NCBI RefSeq assembly: GCF_910592395.1
Contig: NC_088326.1
Coordinates: 315,001 to 379,000 of the forward strand
Length of the DNA stretch: 64,000 nucleotides
Direction of reading: 5' to 3'
Source of the DNA: Lineus longissimus
Lineage: Eukaryota; Nemertea; Pilidiophora; Heteronemertea; Lineidae
Shown: positions 28,201 through 40,200 of the stretch, one piece after another
Numbering within the stretch: the first letter of the stretch is position 1
Layout of the letters: every line of letters begins with the position of its first letter
The notes under the pieces: generated by a model
What the model was told of the DNA's origin: nothing
Database searches by the model: none
The model's input: only the letters and a program-made list of their open reading frames with translations
Made by a program: the position numbers and the translations under genes

Positions 28201-31200
28201 CGGACAAGCGAGCGAAGCAAGAAGAGTTATATCGCTTCGCTATGAATGAATGGTAACCATCTCATCACAGCTACAGCCTCGAGCTCTATATCTCGGTCTA
28301 TTTCCACCACGACCACCTTCTTCACTGAATACAAACATAGGTAGAATATAAAAAATAGATAAAACAACCTGATGGACTGAACGCGTCTTCAACTTTTGTA
28401 GAGTGGCTTTGTATACCCATAGATCGCATCCTACATTCTATGGTTAATCATTTCAATGCTAAAGCAAATGCAATATGGTAATAAGTTTGTTGAAATATCT
28501 TGAATTCGAGGCAGCTTATCCCAAAGCAACGGCCATTGGCCCTTCAGCTGTTATCAGTAAAATTCAGATGAGGACGTTGAGCCTCTCACCGATTTTCTCT
28601 CTTGCACATAAAATGATTGTCTAGGTGCTGGTTAGATTACGTTATGGGAGTTGTTGGTCAAGTAGACCTTTTGACTTGGAAAGGGTAAAACTGCCATATC
28701 TGTCATAATGGACTTGCAGTCTCATATTCGACATCACGCCAAAGAGGGAGAAATCCCACTGTGCGTATCCCGCGGTGTGTCTCGAAGAAATGATTACTTT
28801 TCCCTCGGAATAAATAATGTACTGGTTCTCCTTCACAGCTAAACCAGTGGCTCATTACCAGCTTAGTGCACCTGGTTGCAGTCAACCTTTACTCTACCAT
28901 ACATATTTATAGCCCATGGTCGAGTCTTGGTATGTACATCTGGCCGCAGATAACCTTTACGAAGACTTATAATGTCGGCCATATTGGATTCCATGATATG
29001 TGATAAATCTATCCAACGAAGCGTAGAATCACCTTTACTCTGCCTCATAAGGTTACTGCAGCAGCAATCCGACCTTACATGTTTCCACCTGCAAAAACCA
29101 AGTCCGGGCAAAACAAGTGAAACATTTTGCAGATCTTGACGATCAGGTTTCTGGTGATTGCTCATCCGGCAGCAGTGTTTATTACTTGACGCCTCTTCTA
29201 TGCATTGCATATCTCATTTCTTAATCTGCGCTTCAAATCAGTGACTGTTGAGGGTACTTTCTGGCGCTTGCTTCCGGAGGCTACGCTCATACCGATGAAA
29301 CATTTACACCATACACAGTACACCATGCACTGCGAACGCAGGCAAGTTCATAAATACTTGAAGAAATAAAGGCAAAGCCATGAGGTACAGGTGGCGGTAA
29401 TAGGCCTACGTTCTAGATAGTTACAACCAGCAGTGTATGACCGGTCTGACTGTTGTTACAACGGATATCAGGAGTACATCAGGTAGAGGTGCAGAAGCAC
29501 TTGCTCGGCGGTTTACCATTCTAATGCGACCTGAAGAACGGGGCATTAACCCTACCGCTCCAGCATCTAACTACAAAATGGGGAATAAATCCTCTCCAAA
29601 CATGCCAAACCAGTACCTTGAAGCAGAATCGGCTGAGTTAAGAGTCTCGCTTCCCGCAGCAGAAGGGAGAAAATAGTTCTTCTCCCTGGGTTCAGCCTTT
29701 GCTGAAAGAAATGAGAATGCGGCCCAAATGCCCATTGTTTTCTTTCCGTGTATCCACTACTCGCTTGGCATCACAATTCCTAATTAGACACAAAGAGCGA
29801 CATCACATAAAACGCCTTCCAATGGCACCTTCACTTTCACTGGGGACTGATCTTGTCTCCGTATGATCAAAGTGAGCTTCTTCCTCAGTCACTTATGCAC
29901 TGTCTCGCCCCAAGGAACCATCCTGATCATGGTCGGAACCCGGAAATTAAGCGAACATTAAAGTGAACCTATCCCCAACAACAGGAGGCAGAGGCTGACA
30001 ACACAAAATCTCTACATATTCTCTGTTGAAACCAATGATTGATAGAGGAAGGCACGTGATGTTCATTGACCGCTTCACGCCTTCAAAGATGTCGAGTTCA
30101 GATAGATTGACCGTTGAAACAAAATGGTGTTCAAGATCAAAATATTTTCCAGCGAGACTCATCCCCAGTCATTAAACGTGCATCCGGGATATTAGATGCA
30201 GGTAGCAATAGTTACAAACAGTAGTCTAACTAAGAATATCTTAATGATATTGACTTTGGAAATAAATAAATATTGTGACGGGAGCAGTTGGCGCAGGTAG
30301 ATACAGTGAATCATGAGAAACTGTATAATATGACTATGTGTGTTCACCATATGTACGGAAAAAGTAATTGAGTAAGTCTGAGGTACAGTCTGGTAAGAAT
30401 TAAGTGGCCACAGTCATTCGTAATACCAAAATTGTATTGCCAGCAAATGTTTAAAATGGCCGATTATCATAGTTGTTGTCGTTTCAGATGGACCGTCTCC
30501 GCGCCGACCTGATCGAGCAAAACGCCGACGCACGGTCAGATATCACCATAACAGGGGGACCAACGATTAGCATCACACAACCGGATGAACTAGGAGACCT
30601 ACCGGGAGGTCTTCGCCCAAGAGCAGTGAGTAATGGGTTCGATCTCTCTGTGTGACATTCCGGGGCGAGCAGCTGGGGAGTCGATGCGCAACTGGGCGAA
30701 TGTGACAGTAAAACTACTCCCAGTTCACAGTTCAGTTTTGATCAGGCGCTGGCAGAGAGTACAAAGGTCATGATTTCGCCCAGCTTGTGCGTGACCTCAA
30801 AGACAGCAAGAAGAGCGAATGTTAGCTTCAATTCATCCTGTGACGATAGATCTGACCCAGAATATTCCTGACCTCTGACCTCTGACATTTCAGCCATCAT
30901 TGACGTCGGGCAGCCGGCAGAGCAGTACGGAGCATGACATAGCCCAGCTCATGCGCGATCTCAGCGACAGCAAGGAACGGGAGTTGGATATGAAGGACCA
31001 GTTGAGATTCGCCGAAGAAGAAATCAAAGTAAGGCGGCAGTTTTATATCCTTTTGTTTCACCACTGTCCACAATGCTTCTTCAGGACTGATGTTGTTTAC
31101 GTCTGCTCTCGCAACCTGCTGTGAGAAGACAGTTGGCATTGTCCATACCGCCAGGTCCTACGTGTGTGATAAGTTGCGAGAACATACGTGAACACGTCAG

Positions 31201-34200
31201 TCTGGAAGAAGCCACTGTGGACGATGGTGAAACTGTTGGCAGTAATGTGAGTCCAGGGAACAGATTGAACGTCACCGTGTTATTTTGTATAAACGCCTGG
31301 ATGACTGAAAGTATACATCAGTATGAACTTGACGTGTCACTTTGAATTTCTCTTCCAGGTCACCCGAAAAAAGCTACAAGAGCTCGAGGAAGAGAACGAA
31401 AGTATCGTCCTACAATTACGAAAGATGTCGTCTGCCAACAGAAAACCAAAACATTCCCCCGCATCGGAAACGGAAACCAGCGACTCTGAAGCGGAAATAG
31501 ATCCAAAGATCCAAATGGAGCTAGCGGAACAGGAAATGAACGTTTTGCGACGCAAGATGGCGGAGGTCGAAAAGCAGAACGAATCTCTCGGGAAAGAGAT
31601 GACGATCTTGCAGCAGCGTTTGACTGAGAAGGAACGGGAGGTGTTCGATCTGCTCCAGGGTGAGGGTGGGAATACGTTAGCACGGCGTACAACAGCCCTG
31701 AACCAGGAGATTGAACAGCTCAAGTGGAAGTTGATCGAAAAGGATCGTGAGATTGATAGACTTTCTCGGTTGGCGCGGACTACGAAGAATCCACAAGCAA
31801 AGTTGAAGAAGAGTCGGTCTTTAGACTCTGACACGGTTGACTTGAAGCGGCAATTGGAGTTGGTGTCCAGGGAGGCGGCGGTGCTTCAGGAAAAGCTCCG
31901 CCAGTTGGAGGACGAAAATGAGAAATTGACATCGGATAACAACAAATTGCTGCTGATTGCTAAGAAGCGCGTTCCTCTGATGACGGTGGATGACCCCAGG
32001 GTCGAGAACTGCGTCCTGAAAGACAAGATGGAATACCTGCAGATGGAAAACGCGAGATTGAAGGACAATCTGAAGAACGCGCAGGGATCTAGTAACGGAG
32101 GTGATTCGGCGGAAGCAGTGCCTTTGGAAGATCGGAAAGCGGAGGAATCCCAGGCCAAAGAGAAGTTGCGTTCTGCGCAGGAAGAGATTGCTCTCCTGCG
32201 TAAACGCGTCACGGAGGCGGAGAAAGAGCATAGCACATTTTTGGATAAGATTCGGAAACGACGAGAGAAGGCCAAGAATCTGCATAATCTTGATATGAAT
32301 GAGCTGAAGGACGAGATCGAGGAGTTGGATGATGAAATTAGTAGGTATACTCACAAACGTAGTACAATGTACAAGGTCTACTTCCAGCAAACCACCAAAA
32401 GGTCACTATGTGATGTCCATAGACCTGATCATAAGCCAGTTTTGGGGTATAAACCCAAATACGCCAATTTGGATAACTGTTAGCTTTCCATTCCAGGCGA
32501 GCTCCGTCAGATCGTCAAGGCCAAGGACGACGCTAACAACAGAATGGAGCGTGACCTTGAAGATGCCAAGGAAAAGTGCGATGACCTGGAACTCAAGTTT
32601 AAAAAGAAGGAGAAGAATCTTCTCGAAGAGATTATGATGTTGGACCAGAAAAACGACATCTTGAGCAACCTTCTCGAAGCGGCGCGGACACCATCAGATG
32701 CGGAAAGTTCGTAAGTATCGGAACACGAGGAAGCCTCGTTGTGGCTGCGGTGCTCGGCCATCTTCTGGCTTTGACATGTGAATCTGTATATCGTTTTTTA
32801 GTGTTTCCGTTTCTTAGTGTTTCCCCCATTAGTTGGGAACGCTGAAAGACAGATTGACACGTTTCCTTCTATCAAAGGTCATGTTCTCGCCCACTGTCTG
32901 CTGTTGGAAGCGCTGAACAGCACTACTAATAGTCTGCGGATATGACCTTTGGGATGACCATAGCCATGGCCATCTTTCGCGCTTCTGTGAACAATCATTC
33001 CTTAAACTATGGTCACACACAGACCCATATCGGCTGGTTTAAATTTGATATTCAAACCGTGTACTGTCTTCATATCCAGCTCTAGTGTAACCAGCTTCTT
33101 TGCCTCGGAAAGGAGAAGCACCATCGATCGTAGCCCCAGCATTCCCAGTGACGTCAGTGTCGGGAGCGATGACGTATTCAACGCAGAAATGGACGCCAAA
33201 AGTCGGGAGGAAGCTGAGATACAGGTGAGTGGGGAATACCTGAGACAGATTTGCCACACAGAGTTACCCCACTTTAGACAACAGTCAGTTCCCTGAGCCG
33301 ACAGCCTTCCGACGTCTTCCGACAGCTTCCTCTACTTTTCTGATGCACCTTCAGGTTACTTGTTGTTCCCTGGTAGCGTACCTGAGGACGGAAAAAAGAG
33401 GAACTGGGCGTAGCCGATCATCACCACCTGTTGACCAGCTTGCACCTTTGGTATCTCATGTTTTGATATTTTCATAGTTGACCATATTTACTATGCACCA
33501 CATTTCTCCTCAGCGCAAGTTCAAGATGCGGATAAACTACCTTGAGAAGCTCCTAGAGGAAGAGAGAAGCAAGGCTGATCTCACGCCTCCGGTCTCACCG
33601 GCCGCCACCAGCACCCCGACAGATGACCTTGCAAAGGAGAAGGAAGTACTCCAGAAGGAGGTGAGTAAGCAGGGTGACAGGAAATTCCGTCCCTTGGAGA
33701 AATAACTGGGGTGCAAACGATTCTGGTTTAAAGATATTGGGGTAGTGATTCTCAAGTGTGACAGCAGTTTTGTCAATTGTGTCGGTCTGTTCGCCACAAT
33801 CGCCTAATTCAGCAACACCGAACCTATACTCACCTCCCATGCCACGATTTGTCTACGATTTCGTCAGATCTACCTACTTTCACCCACCAAATACGTATAT
33901 TTCATTTCACCTCGCCACATTCTTTACCCGCCATCTTGTTGACCTTGACCTCTCTGTGACCTTGACCCGCATGACCTTGACCTTTCTTCCTCTGCAGCTC
34001 AACTCGTGCAGACGGCAGCTCACAGATGCCAACAAACAGGTTCAGCACCTCAACGAACGCTTATCACGTGTTCAACTTACCCACGAGTCAATCAGGGGTG
34101 ATTTTGAATCAGTCACGCAAGAGGTAACCGTCAAAAAGTAGTACTTACGAGGGGAGAGTATGAGTTTATCTGCTCTCTTAAAAGAGGAGATGCATTCTAA

Positions 34201-37200
34201 ACCTATGTGTTCGTGGCACAGTTACATGGACTATAGGCATAGTCATTTGGCATATAACTGTACCCAAATATTGCCAGTCATGGCAGCTTTGATCCCGTGC
34301 TTTGGTTGCTTGGGCTTTGGGGGAAGAGTCTCAAAATTCGATGACATATTTTATGTTCCACTCAAAATCAGAGAATCGCTGAACTTCGGCCTTGTTACTT
34401 CAGCTTGAATACGAACGCCATCGCCGAAAGGAGCTGGACAAAGTCAAAATGGCTGAAGATGTTGTGCAGAAGAAGGAACGCGAAGAGTTATTGAAACGAC
34501 TCGAGACCTACAAGAAGAAGACTGAGGATCTGTATGGAGAGCTGCGGAAGCTGCAGTCCAATATGGAGCGCCATCGCGGAGAGGTAGGTGGACATGCGCA
34601 TGCGTGAGTTCAGGCAAGAGTTGGCAACCAACTGATCATTGGATAACATGCACACATCCCGTCTTCACTGAACCTGAAATGTTCGAAATGCTACCTGTAT
34701 TTCCCATTTCAACTTCTCTCTCCTAAATTTTATGTCGTCACTTCCGTTTTAGCTGCAAGCAGACGAGAAGTCACGTGAGGAATTCCAGCGGCAGATCGAA
34801 CTCGGGCGAGAAGAGACAGCGCATTACAAACAACAGACTGACGAACTCAAGACAAAGTTGCACGAGGTATGTGATCTCTCAAAGAGCTAACGAGATAACG
34901 CTTTTCTGTTCCAAGTGTATGACATGTTCGCCAACTAAAACTTCAAAGAACACTTTTCAAGCCAATAGCATCTCTAGTTTCTAATTCCGATATTTCTCTA
35001 CGTTCCTTTTAAGGCGGCCCAATCCGTCTCCTCAAAAGACTACGGATGGCAGCGCCAGAAATCAGAGCTAGAAATGAAAGTCAAATCAGTGGAAGACCAA
35101 CTTTTCACGAAGGATGACATCATTGGGCGGAAGGTTGAACTCCTTGAGCAGAAAGAACTGATAATAAGACAGAAAGACTCGACCATCTCTGCCAAGGATG
35201 AGACCATTACCCAGAAGGACCAGCTGTTGAGGCAGAAGGAAGACATTATTAGGAAGTATGAAGGTATGTCATAAACAAAGTTTACCACCTTGGTTCGAAT
35301 GACGCTGATCAAGGGAATTGCATTATGAAGAAAACTAATTCCAATGTCATCCATATTTCAGGCTCGACGAAACAACGCGAGAATGAGATGCAGAAGCTAC
35401 GAGATCAGGTCTCGCAACGAGATTCCTCCATCAAGCAACAGGAGGACAGAATCAGACAATATGGCGACCTGATGCGGCAAAGGGACGATCGTCTGCGCGA
35501 AAAGGACGACATACTCCACACACTTAATCTCAAACTTCAAAACAAGGAGAAGGAATTATCCGACAAAGAACAGAGCTTGAAATCCATGAATGAAAAAATT
35601 AACGAAAAGGAACAGGATATAAAACGGCTGCAGACGCGTGTGATTGAAAAGCGGCGCGTGACCTTTGGGGATGATCTAAAACAACAACAAATTGACCTTG
35701 AGCATAAAGTGGATGTATTGACCGCTGAACGTGATCGTGCTGTGTCAGAGTCTAAAGCTATGAGGGATCAGCGTGGCGCGCAGGAAAGAGAGATGAAGAG
35801 GATACAAATGGAAGCCCAGCAGCTGCGAGATAAGCTGAGAATTCATGAGATTTCGAGAACTTTTGGTGATTCTAAAGGTAGCCATCTTCTCTATCCTACT
35901 TTTCTGCGCATCGTTTGATAGCTTCTTTTCTTCGTCTTCTTCATTTGTTCGTCATTTCGTTCCATTTCTCTTCCAGCCGTCCGAACTCTCGTCGACGAGA
36001 AAGAAAAGTTACTCAAAGAGAAGTCTCGTCTGCAAATGGAGATCCAAGCGATGACGTCACACCGGGGGATGGACAAGGATAAACTGGAGACCATATTGCA
36101 GGAGAAGGAGAACCTTCTGCATGAAACCAAAGATCTGAATGACCGGCTACAGATGGAAATTAGGATGCTGAATACAAAGGTTAGCCGAAATGTTGATTTC
36201 ATTTTGGTCCAGACTTGGGTGATTCTTCAATTGAACCACGCCTCATATCAGTTCATATCTTCCGATTCGAAATACATGTAGTACTGTTTCAAACCATACA
36301 TATGTACAAATAAATGTTGATGATTACCATTTCAGCTTGAAGACACCAAGCTTGCACTGACAGACGCCAACGACCGAGAAGATCACCTTAGCAACCAAAT
36401 CAGCAAAATGGAACAAAATGCAAAAGTCGAGAGGGAAAGTCTCGAGAAACGGCTCTCGCGAGACGAGAAACTCTACGAAATCGAGGCTACGGCCATGCGG
36501 GCCAATCACAACAGTAGAATAAACTCACTGCAGACAGAAATCAATCGGCTACAGTCATATGTCAATCAACTGACATCATCAGACCAATTGAAGCATTCGT
36601 TAATTGATGAATTAGAAACGAGTCTGTTGATTGTTCGGAAGAAGTATAACGACGACTGTGAGGACTGGGAGCTTGAGAAAAGTGACTTGCTTCGGAAGTT
36701 GAAACAGGTAATTCTCGTCATGAACCGGACATTTCTTTCCCGAGGAGCTAAAAACTAAACTATCGTCCTATCGATACTGGGCTGGGTAGTTATACCTCTG
36801 ATCTTGCTACGCTCTGCTAGTCTACGTGCTGCTCATATCAACAACTGGGTTTTGCTCACTTCAAAGTAATGCGGCTGATGGTGATACAAGTTTGGCATCA
36901 CTGACGAATTTGAAGCACAGATCCGTGTCGGAACACGACACAAACTGATATAGAAGGAACAATACTTAAGAAGAAGGTCTCCCTTTTGACAGGCGAGGGT
37001 GTCTATAAACTGCATAAAGACGGCTTTTCCATATACCTTTCCAGGTCGACCACCGACGGAAGGACATACAGGGCCACCTCAAGCAGATCGAGGAGCTGAA
37101 GTGCTCTATCACGGAGGCAGAAGGGCGATATAATGATCTCAGGAACAACTATACTGCTGATAAAAACAAGTGGGAAAATGAGAAGCTGGAGCTGCAAGCT

Positions 37201-40200
37201 AAAATCAACCAGGTTGGTCTCCTGCTAGAGTCTGAATAACATTCTAGGAAGTAATCTGTTATCTCGTGTAGTCTCAAGTCATTACTTGTGTGTAACAAAT
37301 TGTATGTGGAAGAAGAGATCACCTACATGCAGGTTGCTGGCCAGACTCACTTGAAAGCATGGAAATCGCCGGCAAATGAAGCGTTGTGTTTCTCCTTCCT
37401 TTCTTCCAGCTTGAAGAACTCATGAAGATACCCAAGGAACAGCCAAACAAGTTCAAAGAACTCAAACAAAAGCTCCAGAAACACACACGCCAAGAACTCC
37501 AGATGGAAAAGGAAAGAGCCGAGCACAAACGTCTTTTATCGGAAGCTCAGGAACTAGCCAACAACCTCCAAGAACAGTTACGGATCTCGGAGACGAAGCG
37601 GTCCAATGAGAAGCGGGATCTCATCATGAAACATTCGCAGAGGCAGTTGGATTGGGAGTCAGAGAGGGAAGACCTTGAGATCAGAGTGACAGAGGTGAGT
37701 GTTGACATGGTGGAGAGGCTTTTCGTAGTAGAGATTGGTGGCAAATCAGAAACTCGGTCCTATTGTGACGCATTCGCAAAGGCAGCTGGGCAGTGGGAGT
37801 CAGAGAGGGGGAATCTCGAGATCAGAGTGAAGAGGTGATTGGCTACCGTCCTTGATCACTAGTTTCTGAAGTGAATGATGCTCTGCTCCGCTTCATAGAG
37901 ATTTTCAAGTTTTACCACACATAATATGGACTTGCAACTTCATTTATTTTCCTTAGCTTGAAACCCGTGCTCGGCAGTTCGCCTTTCTCAATGCCAAGTA
38001 CCTGGAGCTGGAGCGGAAGTACCGCATCGACCAGGAGGGATGGCGACACGAGAAGAATACGCTCCTAGCATACATGGAACAAACTAAAGAGCAGTTGGTT
38101 ACGGAGAGAGCGAAGTTGGACGAGGTTGTATGTGAGGTTGGTATTCGATTTTTTACACGTTAACTACTGACAGAGAGTGCAACAGTCAAAGCTAAGCCTT
38201 GATGTGAGGGATGGTCTACAATCCATGGTGGTCAAGATTCCCCTACCGCCACTGTGAGGGGAGGTTGCTATGCCCAGAAAACTGGTCCCACACGGCGACG
38301 AGCAGGGTTTCAGAATGCCTACAGTCACCCCTTCCTCGATTTAGAGAATCGCGTTACATTTCAGATCAAGAAAGTCCGAGATTTGGCTCCGGTTGTTGAA
38401 GAGATGCAAAAGGAGGAAGAGAAAGTGAAAGAATCGGTGGAAACAGAAAAGATTTATGATGAAAAGAAAGAGGAGATTCGAAGCATTATGAAGGGCAAGG
38501 CCATATCACGCGAGAAACCGCGAGATCCTGAGAAGGAGAGCTTCCAGTTGAAGAAGACGCTGGATGAGGTGAGATTGTGTAAAATGGCTCCAACTTTTAC
38601 AGAGATGAGGCGTAGTGATGGTGATAAAGACTAAATCCAACCTTGAACTCCCCTTAAAGCTGACGTGCAGCATAAAAACCCTAACGGCCAAGTTAGAAAA
38701 CACAAACGCCCGACCACCAAACGACCAACTGCACTTGAAACATGCTGGTCTCACTTAACTGCACAAACAACAAGTTCATTGACGAGACAGGTCACAGAGA
38801 CGCTCTCGTATAAAAAAAATAAAAATATTCCCCGAGCGGGTTCGAACTCGGAACCCTCGCTACTTGATCCTTGCCGTCTTCCCCACTATGCCATGGTGCT
38901 GTTGTTGTATATGGACATATTTTTCAATCCTTGATTTCATGTACGAGCTTTTATTAAATCGTTCGTAGAAGTTGCATACCTTATAAACAAAACGTCTAAT
39001 GTTGCTGCGTTAAACTCTTTTTTCAGAACGACCAAGTATGAAAAATATAATTCAATGTTTGGCTTGCACACATCTGTGTCGTAAATTTTTTAATGTACTC
39101 TTTGAGGATAGACTGATATTACCTTATAACTTGGTACAATTATATCCTCGGAACAGATTTATTATAGTCCATACACTGTAGAAAACAGGGGGCAGTACAT
39201 TGGCTAGAAGGGTAAATTATGCCACCTTTCCTTACATTTCATCCGACCTGTGTTATCACTTAAAATTTTCCAAAACTTCCTTGGATATCCATTCTCCATG
39301 GTTACTTCAAGAGTACCTTTGAAGTTTCAAACCTCTGCAAAACTGTAGTCTTATCAAACATGTCATATGTGATGGAACGATATCATATCTTCAAAGAGTA
39401 TTTTACTTTCTTAGAAATGTTCTCGTGTTTATTCTTTCAATGTTGTTAATTTTTACCTCTCTATATGTTGTCACAGCGATTCCTTTCCCAAGTGGTTAAG
39501 GTGAGTTGTCTTCATGTTGTTATCGTGTGTTTGTTTTAAACGCTCATATTCGAAATCATGTAAGAGATCTCAATCAATGTTTCCGCTCAGCTGTATAATG
39601 AGAGACCGAGCAGCGCTGATTGAACCAGCGCTCGTTCAGTTGACTTCACCAATCTAACCTAACCCCATCTTGGCTGTTTTACCTTGGTAGTGTCAGTTGA
39701 TGATGTACGTCATTGCAATACGCTATCGCGCGAAAGGGTTAAAAACTTACACGAGGTTTGTAGAAACGACTAAGATATGAAGCAAAGCAAAGAGTTACAT
39801 GCCAATATCAACTTTAACTCACAGGAATTTAAAACTCTATCACAAACTCGATATGACTCTGGTTTAAAATAACAATGTAGCCTATTTGCGATTAATGATC
39901 CTTTTCACCAGGATCGTTGCTTGGGTATGATCGCGCACACATGGGGATGCGCAGTAGCTCACTGCGCTGGTTGGAAGTATTGTTTAAACTGCGCATGCGA
40001 GTTGCCCCAGACAACGAACCTAAATGAGACTGGTGGAAAGGATCGACAGTGTTTATTCTGACAGTAACTTTCATTCTGCGATGATTTTATTGTAGGCACT
40101 CTCTCAGCTTCTCCAGCTCTCCGAAGGGATCACAACATATCACGAAAAAATACAGAAGACGCCGATAGAACCGCCACCTTTGAGAAGGTAATGTCACTAA

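Noticed and set aside
31337-32390. Minus-strand frames of 110-189 codons
   Set aside because: All are complements of the coiled-coil exon at 31359-32340, which continues the MTCL frame through good splice sites.
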